Source of the DNA: Stichopus chloronotus
Taxonomy: Eukaryota; Echinodermata; Holothuroidea; Aspidochirotida; Stichopodidae
Length of the DNA: 64,000 nucleotides
NCBI GenBank assembly: GCA_021234535.1
Contig: CM037830.1
Location: forward strand, 7,319,252-7,383,251
Reading direction: 5' to 3'
Of the stretch, positions 24,701-38,008 are shown one piece after another. Numbering within the stretch: position 1 is the stretch's first letter; each line of letters opens with the position of its first letter. A program made the translations under genes and the position numbers. The notes beneath the pieces were generated by a model, which saw only the letters and a list, made by a program, of their open reading frames with translations, did no database searches and was not told the origin of the DNA.

Positions 24701-27700
24701 TTGGACTAAGTGCTGAAACTTATGGTGTGGTCTTCAATTGAAAACCAATGGATTGTGACAAGTTCTCTGTAATACTAAGTTCTTGTGTCACATGACAACA
24801 AATCAAACCTGGCAGTACCGATGTAAGCATTGACTGCTCTTAGAATTTCGTTCCAACTAACCTTGAATTGTTTCAATGTGTGTTGGCAGCAAAAGGACCT
24901 ACACAGTGTCGCTCAAATTTTGGTATATACTTGATGTAAGCTAACCTCAAACTGACTTGAATAGACAAAGTTCTGCTAATCCTTTTCAGTAGAGGCTGTT
25001 CAATGTGTTCATTTCCCTCCCGATATCTATTCACCTGAGTCTGAAGCTAGGCTTACATCAAGTATCTGACCAAAGTTCAGTCAGTTCTGACACAAATCAA
25101 CCTCTTGCTGAAAATATTTGCAAACATTCAAACATTTGCAAGCTTTATATGTTGTCTGTTGTTTGTCATTGGTTATAGAGGTTTCTTCAGAGATGACGTC
25201 TGAAGATTTGTCCAGTTTTCATGAAGTTTGCGAGGCGTTCGTTGCCACTATCGAGTCTACTCCATGCATCCTAATATTAGATGGGCTGGATGACTTAGGA
25301 GGTACCTTGGGATTCTCAAAACACCAGGTAAAATGTCAGCTGACATTAAAACAATATTTCCATGACAAAACTGTTGTTTTATTTTTTCTGTGAAGGAGAG
25401 TACATGTTGTCAAATAGGTTTTCATACTACAGAAAAAAAATTAATTTCTAATAAAACAATTTAAAGAGACTATGATAATTGTCCACTTCAAACTTACAGC
25501 AGGTGGAATGATTTCAGACGCATTTTTTTTAGTTTAGTGTATTCATTTTTTTTCTGGTATCCAGTGTTACTTTCGATTTCCTCTAATATTAATCTTAACC
25601 AGGATGTGAAATGAGCAAAGGGCATCAACTTTTTGCTTTTTTTGTATGTTAATGTGTTGCACTATGGAAGTGTTGCACAGACGAGACTTAATTAAAATAT
25701 ACACATTTTAATTAAAATAGGGAATGCATTGTGGAAAAAGACTTGAAAATTATGAAACATTTCCAGTGTCTGCTTTCTTTACATCTGACTTGTTGCTGTG
25801 ACTTGAAGAAGACCAAAGGGAGAATCCTGTATGAGTTCATCAACATCCTCAACTTTTGAGAAATGGCTCATTGGATCATTCCACTTTCATTGGGTTACAC
25901 CATAAACTTTTACTATTTCCTGTCATCTGTAGGTGAAGGAACTATTTTGGCTCCCAGATGTCCTGCCCAAACACTGCAAAATCATCACTACCACGATTCG
26001 TTCTGACCTGACGTACAAAGCCCTGGCTCAGCGGAAGGACAACCGGTTCCACATGGTGCCCCTCTTCACGGATACCAGCGACAAATCCACAGTCTTGGAA
26101 CAGCTTCTCGCCCTGCACTGTAAATGTTTGAACGAGAAACATCTGGATGCAATCGTCGGTGCCAGTCTCAGCTCCAAGCCTCTCTTCCTGTCTATCGTCG
26201 CCAACGAGCTCAAGCTATTTGGGACCTATGCAAAGGTTGAGGAATGTCTAGAGCAGTATACCAGTGCAAGTAACTTTAGGGACCTTTGGAGGCTGGTGAT
26301 CATCCGATGGACGAAAGATTACGGTTGGACCAGGGCTGGAAGAATAGAGGCTTCATCTGGCAGGCAGTCTGCCTCGGGTAATATAAACCAAAGTATTATC
26401 GAATATCTGCAAAGTACGATGCCTCTTCAAATGAAAACAGTTGTGTCATATTGTAGCACTTACGTTCTGTCAGGTTTTAGCAACAAAGTGTATTAGAAGT
26501 CCTTCGTAGTAGTCCTTCCAACTTTCCACAAATTTATTAGCCTGTGTGTGCTTGATCTCAAGACACCTCTGCAGGCCTGCTTAACTGCATGTTTACATCT
26601 TTTTTGCAAGGTCACCAAGCAAGTTATTGCTTGCACAGTGTGGCATGGTCTGGTTGCCAAAGACACATGTGGCAAGTGCTTAACTATGTCATGATAACTT
26701 CACTGTCCAAGTGCTGATAAATTATTGTTTTCATCTGTAGTGATTCTGAATTTGATCAGTAACGGTCAGAGGCGATACACCGTCCAGGAACGAAAGTGTG
26801 TATTTTGACAAGTTTGCAGTATTGATCACTCAGAGCATGCTATCTTAATTTCAGAAGGACTAAATTTGATAGTTATAAAGCAGTTTGCAATCTTTATTTA
26901 TCATTTTATTGTCTTCAGAATTTGATGGTTGGGTAGCCGATACCTTGAGACTGATTGCTTGCTCTAGAGAAGGACTGTCAGAGGAAGACATACTCAAACT
27001 ATTGAATAGGTTTGGTTATACCAAGCAGGCAGAAGTGACCCAGTTTGACTTTGCCCTCTTCAGGTCAGCAACCTTTGACACCCTCGTAGAGAGGCCCTGG
27101 AGGATTACTGACGTTTTGCCACCAACATTTAAGGGAAGCTGTTGAATATTTCTTATTGGGTAAGAGTGTTTAGCACCTTCCCTGATATATCTTTAATAAA
27201 GCAGAGCTATTGAAGTGCCAGACCTCTTTAATAGCTTTTTTCAACTTCAAAAATCATGATGATGTTGCTTTAAAATTTCTGTAAGCAAAGCTTTAATCTG
27301 TTGTACAATTTTGTATTGTGGCACAGAAAATTATTTGGAAAGCTGTGAACAATCTAAATTGGTACTGTAGTAGGCTTGAGAGAGAGAGTGAGGGATTAAA
27401 AGTATCACTGAGACACTAAAACTGTAAACAAATTGTTTATCCACTTGAAATAGGGCAAAGGTAAGTGGGCAAAGTGTTTAATCCTAGAAAGATCTTGGTT
27501 AAAATGTTACTGACTTAAAAGAGAATTCAAACTACTTGATTTCATTGCATCTTCAGAATTTATGGAAATATACCTGCTGTAATCTCTATCATAAAGAGTT
27601 AATGTTGTATCTTGCAAAGCTTTTAAAATAGTTTCTGTAGAATCATGACAAGTATTATAGAATAATTTCTTCAAAGGGTTTGATCAAGAGTTGCACTTTT

Positions 27701-30700
27701 CAAATTAATCGTGTGTGACTAGTGGTGGTTTCTATTTGTGTTACCATTGACTAGGTATTTGGTGTGTCTCACTTGATTCGTCCCTTTCCATTTTGCCTCA
27801 CGCTTATTTTCCCCTGCTGACTTGGTTAATACTCCCACAGGAATGGTTTCTGGTCTCAGTTCACCTGCCAAGAGGAAAGTGGAACCAAGTTCCTATCTTC
27901 TCTCCAATTCTGGAATGGGAAAGAAGTTTTTGTTCCACGAAATCCTAGCTGGCTACTTTCAGCAGCTTCCACACAGCAGGCGCAAAGCTCAAGAGCTGCC
28001 GTATCACTACCTCCAATGTGAAAACTGGCACAAACTTAAGAAAGAAATCATGAAACCAGAGTAAGTGATCACCGCATACATTTAGAATTTATGACTCAAC
28101 AGGATTGGTAAAATTCGTTTTGCCACTGCTGCAATATAAGCATCCATCAGCATGGTGTTTGATGTGGTTTATTCATGCCAAAAGAAGAATCGCTAAATGA
28201 GGATTCTGTAAAATTTGTAATGAGTGAGTCTTAAACATCATCAAACTAGTTTTTCTATTGTTGTTGTGGACAATTTGTTGGCCAAGATGAGTCCAGAGTG
28301 CATACTCATTGATGATAAAACTGTAGTAAACATTGCTTACATTCAAATGCTTAGCTGCCGTAGCTTGTACATTGTCTTTGCTGGGGTGTAGTTTATCACC
28401 TAGCCTACAAATATGTTATGATTGTTCACTTAACTTTTGTAATTGCCCCTTGCCTTCAAATTAAGTTCGATTCCATGTACTGAATCTTAAAGGCAATTTT
28501 TACCTACGTTTGTCAGATTAAATTGCTTTGCTGTTAACACCATGCATGTTTGATGTCTAGATTGCTACAGTATTTTTTGACCTCTGGATTAATCCTCTCC
28601 TTCTGAAAGGATGTTCATCACGCTGTATGGACCAGCCTCACAGATGGTTGCACTATCCAACGACCTTTTGGTTTACTGGAGGAGGCTCTCTGAAGAGGAT
28701 GTAGACGTGGTGTCTTCACTGATCGATATGGTCAGCGGCGCCATCTACGGCGAAGGGGAAAACGACTCCATACCGGCGGAGAGTGTGGGTTGGTGGCAAA
28801 CAGGTAACTTCTCAGAGGCTGACTCGCTCTGCAGTGACCAGGAGTCCCTGGCCAGCAATGATTCAAGGCTTGAGAGTATCATCCATGCCATGAGGGACAT
28901 TGAGGTGAAGGAAAGTGGCTACAAGGTGAGCAAGTCAGACGGCTGGAACGACCATGAAAAATTTCCCAAGAGCAAGCTACCGTCACTTCCTGATGATGAG
29001 TCAGACTTTCCTCCATCGGAAAGACATTTTGAAACTTTGTCTGTCCTCAGTGATAAGGGACATGATGGTATGGATTGTTTCCAGTTTACAGTGACTAGCA
29101 ATGAAAAGACTGAAGCTTCTGGCAACAGAAAGAACAGAGACCACCCACATGAATCTGATGGAGATGAAGAAACCGGTTCATTACAAAGTAGTGATCAAAA
29201 AGGAATTCTAAGGGAATATGAGATTGGTCAAGTAGAGAGGACACACACACCTGAGATTCAAATACAGGAAGAAACACGATGGAATCATCACGAAACACAT
29301 CCAAAACATCTAAACGAAAGCAAATGTGAAGATACTACGGAATTATCATCTAAAGATGCAGTGGAGACGGAGGTAGAGACCAAAGAGCAGATTACAGAAA
29401 CAAAACAAGAAGTCTCCAGGGCATCACCATCCAGTGTTGACTTTGATGGTAGTGATGAAGGTTAGTTATCTGACTTTGACGTGCCTGTAATGTCACTCTT
29501 TAGAATGTCTTAGTTGTTATTATCAGATGGTACTTTTCATGGTTCTGATAAAGTTACATATTGAGAGTATTTTAAAAGTCTTGAGACATGAAAATGACAT
29601 TTTGGAGTATTGTCCATATTAAACATTGAAAGTGTTGAAAATAGCCACAAATTTTGTGAAAATCCATCAAATGTTGACCACTTTGCTAACAAATTTCTGT
29701 CTTGCAAGTTACACCTGCACCATGATGAAACATCAATTGACTAAGAATGCAAATTTGTGATGTCAAGGGGTTGACTCACGTGTTATCCCTGATCTTATGG
29801 TGCCTTATGTTATTATTCATAAAAAAGACAATTTGAGGGATTTCTTATGAAAGTGAATATTGGCTACTTTAACAATATTGACATCATTTACCAATGACAT
29901 CATTACCAATGTCACTAATGTCACTATCTGTAGTAGAGGACAAGGAGTTAAGAGACAATATATAAAGAGGTTACTAAACACTATGCAACACACCACATCA
30001 CACTTTTTGTGTTGTCAATGATCAGATCTGTCAAAAATGTTCAAACTTTAAACAAGGTGTCCTAAGAATGGGAAGAGATGTGAAAAGAGTTCCAATGGAT
30101 TTGTCACGCTACAACTTCTGAGTAAATCCGACTCTTTTTTTTATTCACATGTCACACAACCTTTGTGACTTTATGAAAATGCATTGCAACAGGTTTTTTG
30201 CCTTGCAATCTACAAATTATTCTACATTTTACACTTAAATTGTACCAGCACATTCCCTGAAATGTCACTATCTCTACATTTCCTTTTGAATCTAAACAAA
30301 GTCAACACTGGTTTAACATTGGTATTAGTGTTTGCCCTGGGCTCAAAATTTGGACCTTGGAATCAGACTTCCATATCTCCTGTTAGGCTTCAAGTCCGTT
30401 GTGAGGTCATAACATGACTTTTTGCTTTTCTTGTTAATTTAACGCCATGTATCGTACTTAAAAGCAGGACAATGAAGTTGTCCTAATAGTTGCATAGATG
30501 CTGAATTTTTTCGCATGCTACAGTTTACATTGACGAGACTTGGAATACTGGTAGCAGTTTCAGAACCGTGTCTTGATATCGCTGATGAGGTACCCAGGTC
30601 ACCTGATGCAAACGCTAATTTGCATTTTTTTATCTACTGTATTTCATAATAAACTATTAATTTCTTCTTTTTCTTTCTCTTTACCTTGTCAGATACAGAT

Positions 30701-33700
30701 GTATCTATGTCCAGCATGTCTTCAGAGGCTACACGCTGTCCAGCTGCAGTTCTTGCCTTCTATGCTGGCAAATTCCTGGCAGAGCGTTCTATCTTCACCC
30801 AAGCCGCACAAGTGTTGCACCTGGCTCATCAAGAAGTCGGCAGGGTAATGTGTAATGTTTTTATTTCCTTGTATTTTTGCTTTCAAGGTTTCTATTGATT
30901 CAGAAGTTTTTCCTTTCAACTTTTTTCCATGTAAATCTTGTCACAAATACAACAATTTCAAATGTTCACTAAAATTCATCCAGATTTACTCATGGTTTTC
31001 TCTCTCATTCTCTCTGGTGGTTGTTTAACAGTTCTTCCCACTCAATACCAAAGAGCAGTTTCTCTTAACTGAGATTCAAGAAGCACTGGCCAACCTCTCT
31101 CTATATCAGCTTCACAAGGGATCTGCTCGATCATGGTTCAGAAAGGCACTGTCTACCATTGATAACATGTGCCTCGGACAGAGCGATGTGGATTACAAGG
31201 AGATGCTGGAAGTGAAAGGTAAGCTACATTGTTAGGCACACTACCTTTAGTGCTCTGTATCCAGAATATGTCTGCCTGGAATCTTTGTTTGTTTCGTAGT
31301 GACAGTTTGCAATGGTAAACTTTGGTAAGTTTCCTATGATATGGTCTGACTGGATCTGTTCAAATGCATTGGACCTAAAAAAAGGCAGAGTTTTTGGATG
31401 AAATCATGCAAGAAGAACTCAACTCAGATTTCACTTGCTAAGTTTGTGACTTGACAATTTACAAAGGCTAGAAAGTTGACAGGTACTTGCAAAGTGAATT
31501 TTGACTTGTACTCATGGAAATTACTTGCTACCATGTCCACTCAAAGGGACTAGTGAAGGAAGTTATGAAAGGCTTCTTTCTGCTGGAATTTATTTATAAC
31601 TTTTAGCACTTTTGACAGCTATGCTCATACTTTACACTAGTAATTTCTCAGTCTCTGTGTTGAGGTTTTCCACAGCTGCTAGTCGAAGGAAAAATAATAA
31701 ATTTGGCTCACTTCTCCCCTCTCTCGAAGGGAAAAAGAAAACAAAACATCATTAAATGGTACTTACCTTTGATGTATGTAATGATCATTTAACCAGTTTA
31801 CTCCAGTTGTGCACAGGTAGCCTAAGCCCTTAGTGCTTTTTGTTTTTGATGATAATCATAACCTTTGTAATCATGCAGCAGTGTATGTGTAGGTGTGTGT
31901 TTGTGATTCCTACCATGTAAACACGATATCTCAAGAAGAAAAGCTTTGTGGATAGATCTGATATTCGGTACATAGATGTACCACATTGAGTACAAGAACC
32001 CTATTGTTTTTTGTGGAGGTTAAGGTCATTTGGGGTCAACAGGGGTCAAATGTGAAAACTTTGTAAACACAATATCTTAAGAAGGGATGCTTGGGAAAAT
32101 CTCACATATATGGTATGTAGGTGTACCCCATTGAGTAAAAGATCCCTATCAATGTTGTTGGAGGTCAAAGGTCATTTGGGGTCAAAAGGGGTCAAATTGT
32201 GAAAACCTTGTGAACATGATATCTCAAGAAGGAAATGTTGGACAAATTTTATATTTGGTATGTTAATGTACCACATTAAATACAAGATCCCTATTAATTA
32301 TGGTGAAGGTCAAAGTTCACTTGAGGTAAACAGGGGTCAAAATGTGAAAACCTTGCAAAGATGATTCTGAAGGGAAGCTTAGACAGATCTCATATTTAGG
32401 TTGTAGGTCTATTGAGTACGACAATTCTGTAGTCTTTGCTGAACGTCAAAGGTCATTTGAGGTCAACAGGTGTCCTGTTGTGAAATTCTTGTAAACATGG
32501 AGGAATCTTGGACACATCTCAACTGTAGGATGTAGGTGTATCTCATTGTTCAAAGTTCAAAGGTCGTGTGAGGTCAGCAATTGTGAAAACCTTGTAAATT
32601 TTCTATCTCAAGAAAAGAAGCTTGTACAGATCTCATATTTCATGAAGAGAATAGGTAGCTTGTGACACATCCTAATGTTGTAAATGTCAGATTCAGAAAA
32701 ATGCTCATAATTGCATCATGAAAACCACAATGCATTTGTACATTGTGGTTATTGATACAAAACCATCTGCTGTTGTTCATGTATGAAGCTAGTGTCTTTA
32801 TTTTGCCTTTATCAGGCCGTATTTTGAACCAGTTGGGTAACATGGCAGCCTATGATCGAAATATAGAAGAGGCGGAGAGCCACCTGAAGATGGCCAAAGA
32901 GTGTATGGAGAAGTGTCACAGTGTGGCTGGTCAAGCCACTGCTCAGTACAACTTGGGGTTATTAAGGTAAGTTCTGCGGTACTCTAAGCCTTAAAAATCA
33001 TCAGTGAATCACAAACTTTGGAACTGGAGATATTATGACTTATAAATAAATAAGCATCGACTCACTGTTACAAAGGTTATAATCTGTGTCCCATTACAAG
33101 CAGGAAGATTCATTTGGAGGGGTTTTAACCTAATTGTGGATGTTGTAGTCAATTTATTGTATGAATTTATTGCCTTTGGTATTACAGGACTGAAATTTCA
33201 CTCACAGATTGCTTGCAGGATTCCTGTAAATCACAAGAACAATACATATGTACCCCTGTATACCATACATGTGATTGTAAAATGCAGTTATATAGGTAGC
33301 CAACATCGTGGGCACCTCTCCAAGAATAGAGGAAAACTTCATGGTTTGTGGCAAAATGTTTGGCAAGTGTCGTGAATTTGTGTAAACTGTTATGCATCAC
33401 CAACAATGCTGGATGATCTCAAAGCAGACCAACAATGAATCATGAATTTGTTTTTTAATCCTGGTAAGTTGACATTTCCATAAGGTCCAGTCAAACATTT
33501 TACTTTGAGGCTATCAAATGTGAAAATATTTTTGTGTCCATCGTTCAGAGCTAAGACAGGAAACTTCTCAGAGGCTGAAGAACATTTACGCGAAGCGCTG
33601 CATGCTAGAGAACACTGGTACGGTAGATCTCACCCCGGAGTGGCAGAAGTATTGAATAACCTGGCAGGCTTGTTATGTGACCCCCTGAATACAGAAAGGT

Positions 33701-36700
33701 AAGACTGTTACAAATCCATGATGCAAAGCACTTTGAATTTTGGAATGTTGCTAGCATTTATCATTCTGACTTTCCCTGAGAATATTACAAAAAGTATGGA
33801 ATGACATGCTTGCTTAATACATCTCAGCTTCATTTGCCATATTTCATATTTATGCTGTTGCCCAAAATGAGCATGTGTCTTGACATTGTGTGATCAAACT
33901 GCTACTAATATGTAAGATGAGTTTTTAACCAAAAGTCATCAAAATGTGGAACACTTTGTAGATTTTTTTTAGAAGTTACAGAACATTAAACTGGGAATTC
34001 TGCAGTACAAAGCATCCTTAGCCTCTTGTAGAGTTTTGGAGAGACTTTTACATCCCCCTGGTATTTTTTCTTTCAATGGTGTGCAAAGAGGGGGCAGAAA
34101 GAGGATTGCTAAGAAAGCAGAGGAGGAAGAATTAAATCCAAAAGAGAAAAAGCAGAAGGAGCCCTGAGAAAGTGTTGTACACAGATTTTAAGGACATGTT
34201 TAAGAAGGAATTGCTGGTAGTGGGTTTTGATGCAAGGGGAACAAATTTATGTGAATTGACATGCTTAGTGATGCAAAATGTGACTTAAAGTTGATTTCTT
34301 GCTCCCGCTTCAGTAACAGTAGCCTGTTGTCAACCATTTGGGAGACCAAGCAGAGTTTTTTGGGGAGGCAGGATTTCTATAAGGAGGACAGAAATTTATA
34401 CTTAGGGCACAGGCCACTCACCTAGAACCCACGGTGGATAACACATCTGCTTGGCTATTTGAAGAGCCTCAAAGTAAACTTAAATTGCAGCAACTACTGC
34501 ACAACCCTTAAGGATGAAGGAAATTAGTAGAAGACAGAAGGATACCATGCAGAGAAAACCACTGAAATTGCAGCACAATCCATCCTCTGGCATACTGCTT
34601 CTCATTGACAGATCTGTAGACCCAGAGAGCAAAGTTGCCAATTTTCAATGAGAATGACAATTTAAAAGCAAAGTCATCCAATGGCTAATAAAAGTTGGCA
34701 AAAATGTACATCATCATGCATTTAATCTCAATGTTAACCAGAACTTTATATCATTCAGCCGATCATGCAAATTAAAAATAGCTTTTACTTATTTCATTGT
34801 GATGGTAAGGGAAAAATGTTCATTACATCGAAAACAAAATGTTGTCAAAGGTTCTCCTTTGTTTTATAATATATATACCTAAATGATGCTGCTAGCTCTG
34901 CAACAGTAGCAAGTTTAAGGAAAACTCAAATTAATGTGGCCTGTAATCTTTTTCTTTTGATGGGTAAAACATTGGGGCAACTTGGTTATAAACTAATTAG
35001 TAATAGTAAGAACCATTAGTGCTCCCATACTGAACTGTATTAAAGTAGTGTTATGTATAATTGTTGTACGATCTCTCCAACATATATATATATATATGTA
35101 TACTTTCTTACACATTTCCCAACAGTTATGACAGGATTGTTGCAGAAGCCCTGTACCAAAGAGCCCTGCGAATCAGGAAGACTGTGTATGGTGCAGATCA
35201 CCTTCTGTTAGCAACAACTCTTTTTCACCTCGGTACGTCCAGTTTGGTAGCTTTCAAAATTCAATTTATTTGAAATTTTTAGCTCATACCAGCTAGCTGG
35301 TATGAGCTATTGTAATGGTGTGGGGTCACTCTATCTATCTATCTGTCTATCTGTCTGTCTGTCTGTCTATCTGTCTAGATCTATCTATGGATCTATCTAT
35401 CTGTTCACAATTGTTCAAAATGCTTCTCCTCCATCATGCTTTTATGCATTTGCATGAAACTTGGACACAATCTTTGTTGGGTGTTGGACCATTTAGGGTG
35501 TTCAGTAATTTGTGGTCCAAGGTCCCATGTGGACACTTTGGCCCATTTTATGAAATTCTACAAAATGCTTCTACTCCTACAGATTGTATTGTACAATGTT
35601 GATGTTTTGGCACAATGATGCTCAGTTATTGGTCCCTTTAGGGTGTTCAGGAATTGGTAGTCCAAGACTCCATGTGGGCCCAATGGCCCATTATGTGAAA
35701 TTCTGTTTAAAATATTGCTTCTTACACGTACGTCCATGAATTTATATTTAACTTGGACACAATAATCCTTGGTTGATAGTTCATGTGGGGTGTACAAAAA
35801 AGTTTCAGTCTAAGGTCTCATGTGGACCCCATGGTCCATTTTAGGAAATTCTACTAAGTTGTTCTTCTCCTACATATTCGCTTGTGCAATGTTGATGGTT
35901 TGTCATAATGATACTCTGCTAGTGGTTATCTTACTGTGTTCATGAATTTGTAGTCTATGGTTCCATAAGGACTGTATGGCCCATTTTATGGAATTGTGCA
36001 AATTGCTTCTCCTTCTACAGTTAAAATGCCCCTTTAAACAGTCATATGCATCTCAAATATCCCTATCGTGCATGAATGATAATTGAGTAATTGGACAGTG
36101 TCAGGTGGTATGCTAATTGAAACTCTGTATTGCCCTCAGGTATGTTGACCAGTATATGGACTTAAAGGGGCACTTTGAGCTGTTTCATGAACTTCAGTTA
36201 GTCTTCACAAACATATGACTTTTGTGTCAAGTTTCTAGTGACTGGTCAATGTTCAACCTAAAGGGCCCCATTATGAGTCACATGTTAATGACCACTAATG
36301 AGTGAGTAGCTAATGGTTTAAATTGGTTTTGGAAAGCTTGTGACCATTCGCTTTTCCACATTTGTACAATTCATATACCCACGTCCAGTACAAACCAATA
36401 AAATAATTAGTAAAAATTGAGTTTTCATAATTATTTTTATGTGAACAGTGATGCTAATTATAAGCATTGTTATTTGGTAGTACCCCTCAAAATTTTCACA
36501 ACTTTCATTTATTGACAAAGATCAAACTTCTGCACTGTTGGGACTTTAGTTTACGAAATTCTGAAAAAAATTGTGTAGTCCCACTGATTCTCTTGTACAA
36601 TATTGTGATTTGGTGTAATGATACTCAGTGGTACCTATGATTTGGCATAATGGTACATAAATGTTACCTTCAGGATGTTGAGGTATGAGCCTCTGCACCA

Positions 36701-37763
36701 ATGGCACTCTAGTTCACATCTCATTTTAGCTTGTACGTCGGTAAAATGGAAGTCAAAGTAGATGTGTCCTTATATGAATCATCATTGCATACATTTTACA
36801 CTTGCAGGAAAGCTTTTGAAAAGGGACGAAAGTTTAACCTGCAAGAAGGAGGCTGCAAAGCTGCTAAAGAAGGCACTAGATATCCGAATGTCTTCCCTCG
36901 GTCCCACTCACAAGCTTACCTATGCGGTACGCAATACCCTGAAGCAGTTGGAACGCGAACTCTCCAAGGGACGGCTTGATCACTCAAAAGCCTACGGGGG
37001 AGCCAACGAGGGTGAAGCTCCATTGGCGTACAGTGAGATGTCCTGGCATGATGCTGACCTTGAAATCCTTGACAGGAAGGTGGAGGAGTCGAGAACAAAG
37101 TATCTGCACCAACAGAGGTATGGCCATCCCAACGCATCTCCACACAGACGAGCACTGACTACACATGGAGTCAGACAAGAACGGCTTCAGAACCGGCATC
37201 TGGATAAGCCTAGATTCCGAGCAAGAAGCTCCTCACCAGCTCTGGTCAGAGACCTGAGGAGAAGAGGCAGAAAGGACTCTGGGACGACCCAACCAAGGAA
37301 CAGTCCATCAACGAAAAGACGGGTATCTCCTTCTACACGTTATCAGAACACCCAGTTGAAAGAAGCTTCTTTGTCTACTCAGACTAGTAAGAGGCAGAGA
37401 CCCAGGACTGCCAGTGCCTCCATGAACAGGAGCATTTTTGAACCCAAGCCTCATCTGACCATGAGTCAGGTGTCTTACGCTTCTCACCATTCATCCTGTG
37501 AAATCCCTCAAGCATTTGATCTGCATCCCAGCAATTCCCGGACTGTACAAGGACCCCACAGTGACATAAAAGACCTTCTCGGTGACCCTCCTTGCCCCCG
37601 ACCAGTTCCTCCGAAAGAAATCCACACTGCCACATGGTATCACGCTCCTGGTAGGTATCCTAAGGATCTCAATGATGTGTATCCACCTAGGAGACACCAG
37701 AGAAGATCCAATCAGTCTTTTTTGCCGAGCATTGATAGAGCTTCAAAGGGTAGTGGTGTTTAG
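21724..37763 (+). CDS. TTC41-like DUF4062-NACHT-TPR protein, frame broken in exon 8
   Basis: Fifteen coding exons: 21724-22320, 23017-23203, 23666-23846, 24143-24345, 25179-25327, 25933-26377, 26919-27159, 27841-28060, 28610-29460, 30693-30844, 31032-31218, 32816-32966, 33549-33698, 35126-35232, 36808-37763. All junctions are GT-AG and phase-compatible. The start follows in-frame stops in the same exon. Domains in order: DUF4062 (RPFISSTFTDFEEEREHL, PVDLRWGITE; residues about 25-140); NACHT/STAND ATPase with Walker A GDRGCGKS (about 335), Walker B CILILDGLDDL, sensor-like KIITTTIRSD and a winged-helix LRLIACSREGLSEEDIL; a long acidic exon; then kinesin-light-chain-type TPRs (LREALHAREHWYGRSHPGVA, YQRALRIRKTVYGADH); and a basic, Ser/Pro-rich tail. 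Total coding length is 3n+1: one extra base near 27090-27100 shifts frame before CHQHLREAVEYFLL. Close relatives include NPHP3 and TEP1; TTC41 fits best by architecture. Function is not established by sequence. Confidence 0.85.
23290..23560 (+). mobile_element. tRNA-derived SINE-like element
   Basis: Within the intron between coding exons 2 and 3 of the TTC41-like gene, TGGCCTAGTAGG (about 23300) resembles a pol III A box and GTGTTTGATCCC (about 23366) a B box, spaced as in tRNA-derived SINEs. The tail runs on through AGCCACAGGCTTTTTCCACA without a clear A-tail. The assignment rests on box spacing and sequence only. Confidence 0.6.
24927..25065. repeat. Inverted repeat with perfect 15-bp core
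   Basis: ATACTTGATGTAAGC at 24927-24941 is the exact inverse of GCTTACATCAAGTAT at 25051-25065, and flanking bases on the outer side (TTTTGG / CCAAAG) extend the match imperfectly. It lies just upstream of coding exon 5 of the TTC41-like gene and looks like a small fold-back MITE. Confidence 0.75.
31905..32640 (+). repeat. 145-bp AGGTCA minisatellite, about five units
   Basis: Tandem units with a period of roughly 141-147 bases fill most of the intron between coding exons 11 and 12 of the TTC41-like gene. Each unit has GAGGTCAAAGGTCATTTG, then GGTCAACAGGGGTCAAA, then GTGAAAACCTTGTAAACA, a TATCTCAAGAAGG block, and CCACATTGAGTACAAGATCC. An exact AGGTCAAAGGTCA is at 32162-32174; other units are diverged at one or two bases. 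Confidence 0.9.
35281..36708 (+). mobile_element. Helitron/Helentron-like element with palindromic ends, copy 1
   Basis: The left end is a perfect 28-base palindrome at 35281-35308 (core CCAGCTAGCTGG). It is followed by GTGTGGGGTCACTC and a mixed (TCTA/TCTG)n microsatellite at about 35329-35404. The body has several copies of a GGTGTTCAGGAATT...CCATGTGG...GGCCCATTTTATGAAATTCT module about 150-200 bases apart. The right end reads GAGGTATGAGCCTCTGCACCAATGGCACTCTAGT; its counterpart in copy 2 is a hairpin followed by CTAG. This arrangement (palindrome, tetranucleotide microsatellite, core tandem repeats, terminal hairpin plus CTRR) resembles non-autonomous Helitron-related 'pearl/CvE' elements of marine invertebrates. 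It lies in the last intron of the TTC41-like gene. Confidence 0.8.
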
Positions 37764-37910
37764 TTACCTACCAGATCTGCGGTCATCATAACTAAAAAAG
37801 ATTTGTGACCCACTATAAGGCAGTCCAAGATTTTTTTTTTAAGAATGTAATTGTTAAGAATAGTCTGAAAAACGTTTGATAGAATCTTGGATATAGTGCA
37901 TAAATTTGTA

Positions 37911-37916
37911 AATAAA
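37911..37916 (+). promoter_or_regulatory. Polyadenylation signal of the TTC41-like gene
   Basis: AATAAA lies about 150 bases after the stop codon and is followed by a T-rich stretch. It fits a short 3' UTR. Confidence 0.65.
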
Positions 37917-37924
37917 ATTCTTCT

Positions 37925-38008
37925 CACACTTTTTTTTCACACATTTTTTTTTATCACACATTTTTTTTTATCACACATTTTTTTTTATCAAACATTTTTT
38001 CTTATAGT
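37925..38008. repeat. T-tract minisatellite, about 18-bp unit
   Basis: Four or five units of roughly TATCACACA plus T8-9 follow the polyadenylation signal of the TTC41-like gene. It may act as the downstream T-rich element or simply be slippage. Confidence 0.8.

Noticed and set aside
26378..26496. Continuation of coding exon 6 to the TAG at 26494
   Set aside because: The donor GGTAATA at 26377/26378 joins in phase to the conserved winged-helix exon at 26919, so the extension is intron.
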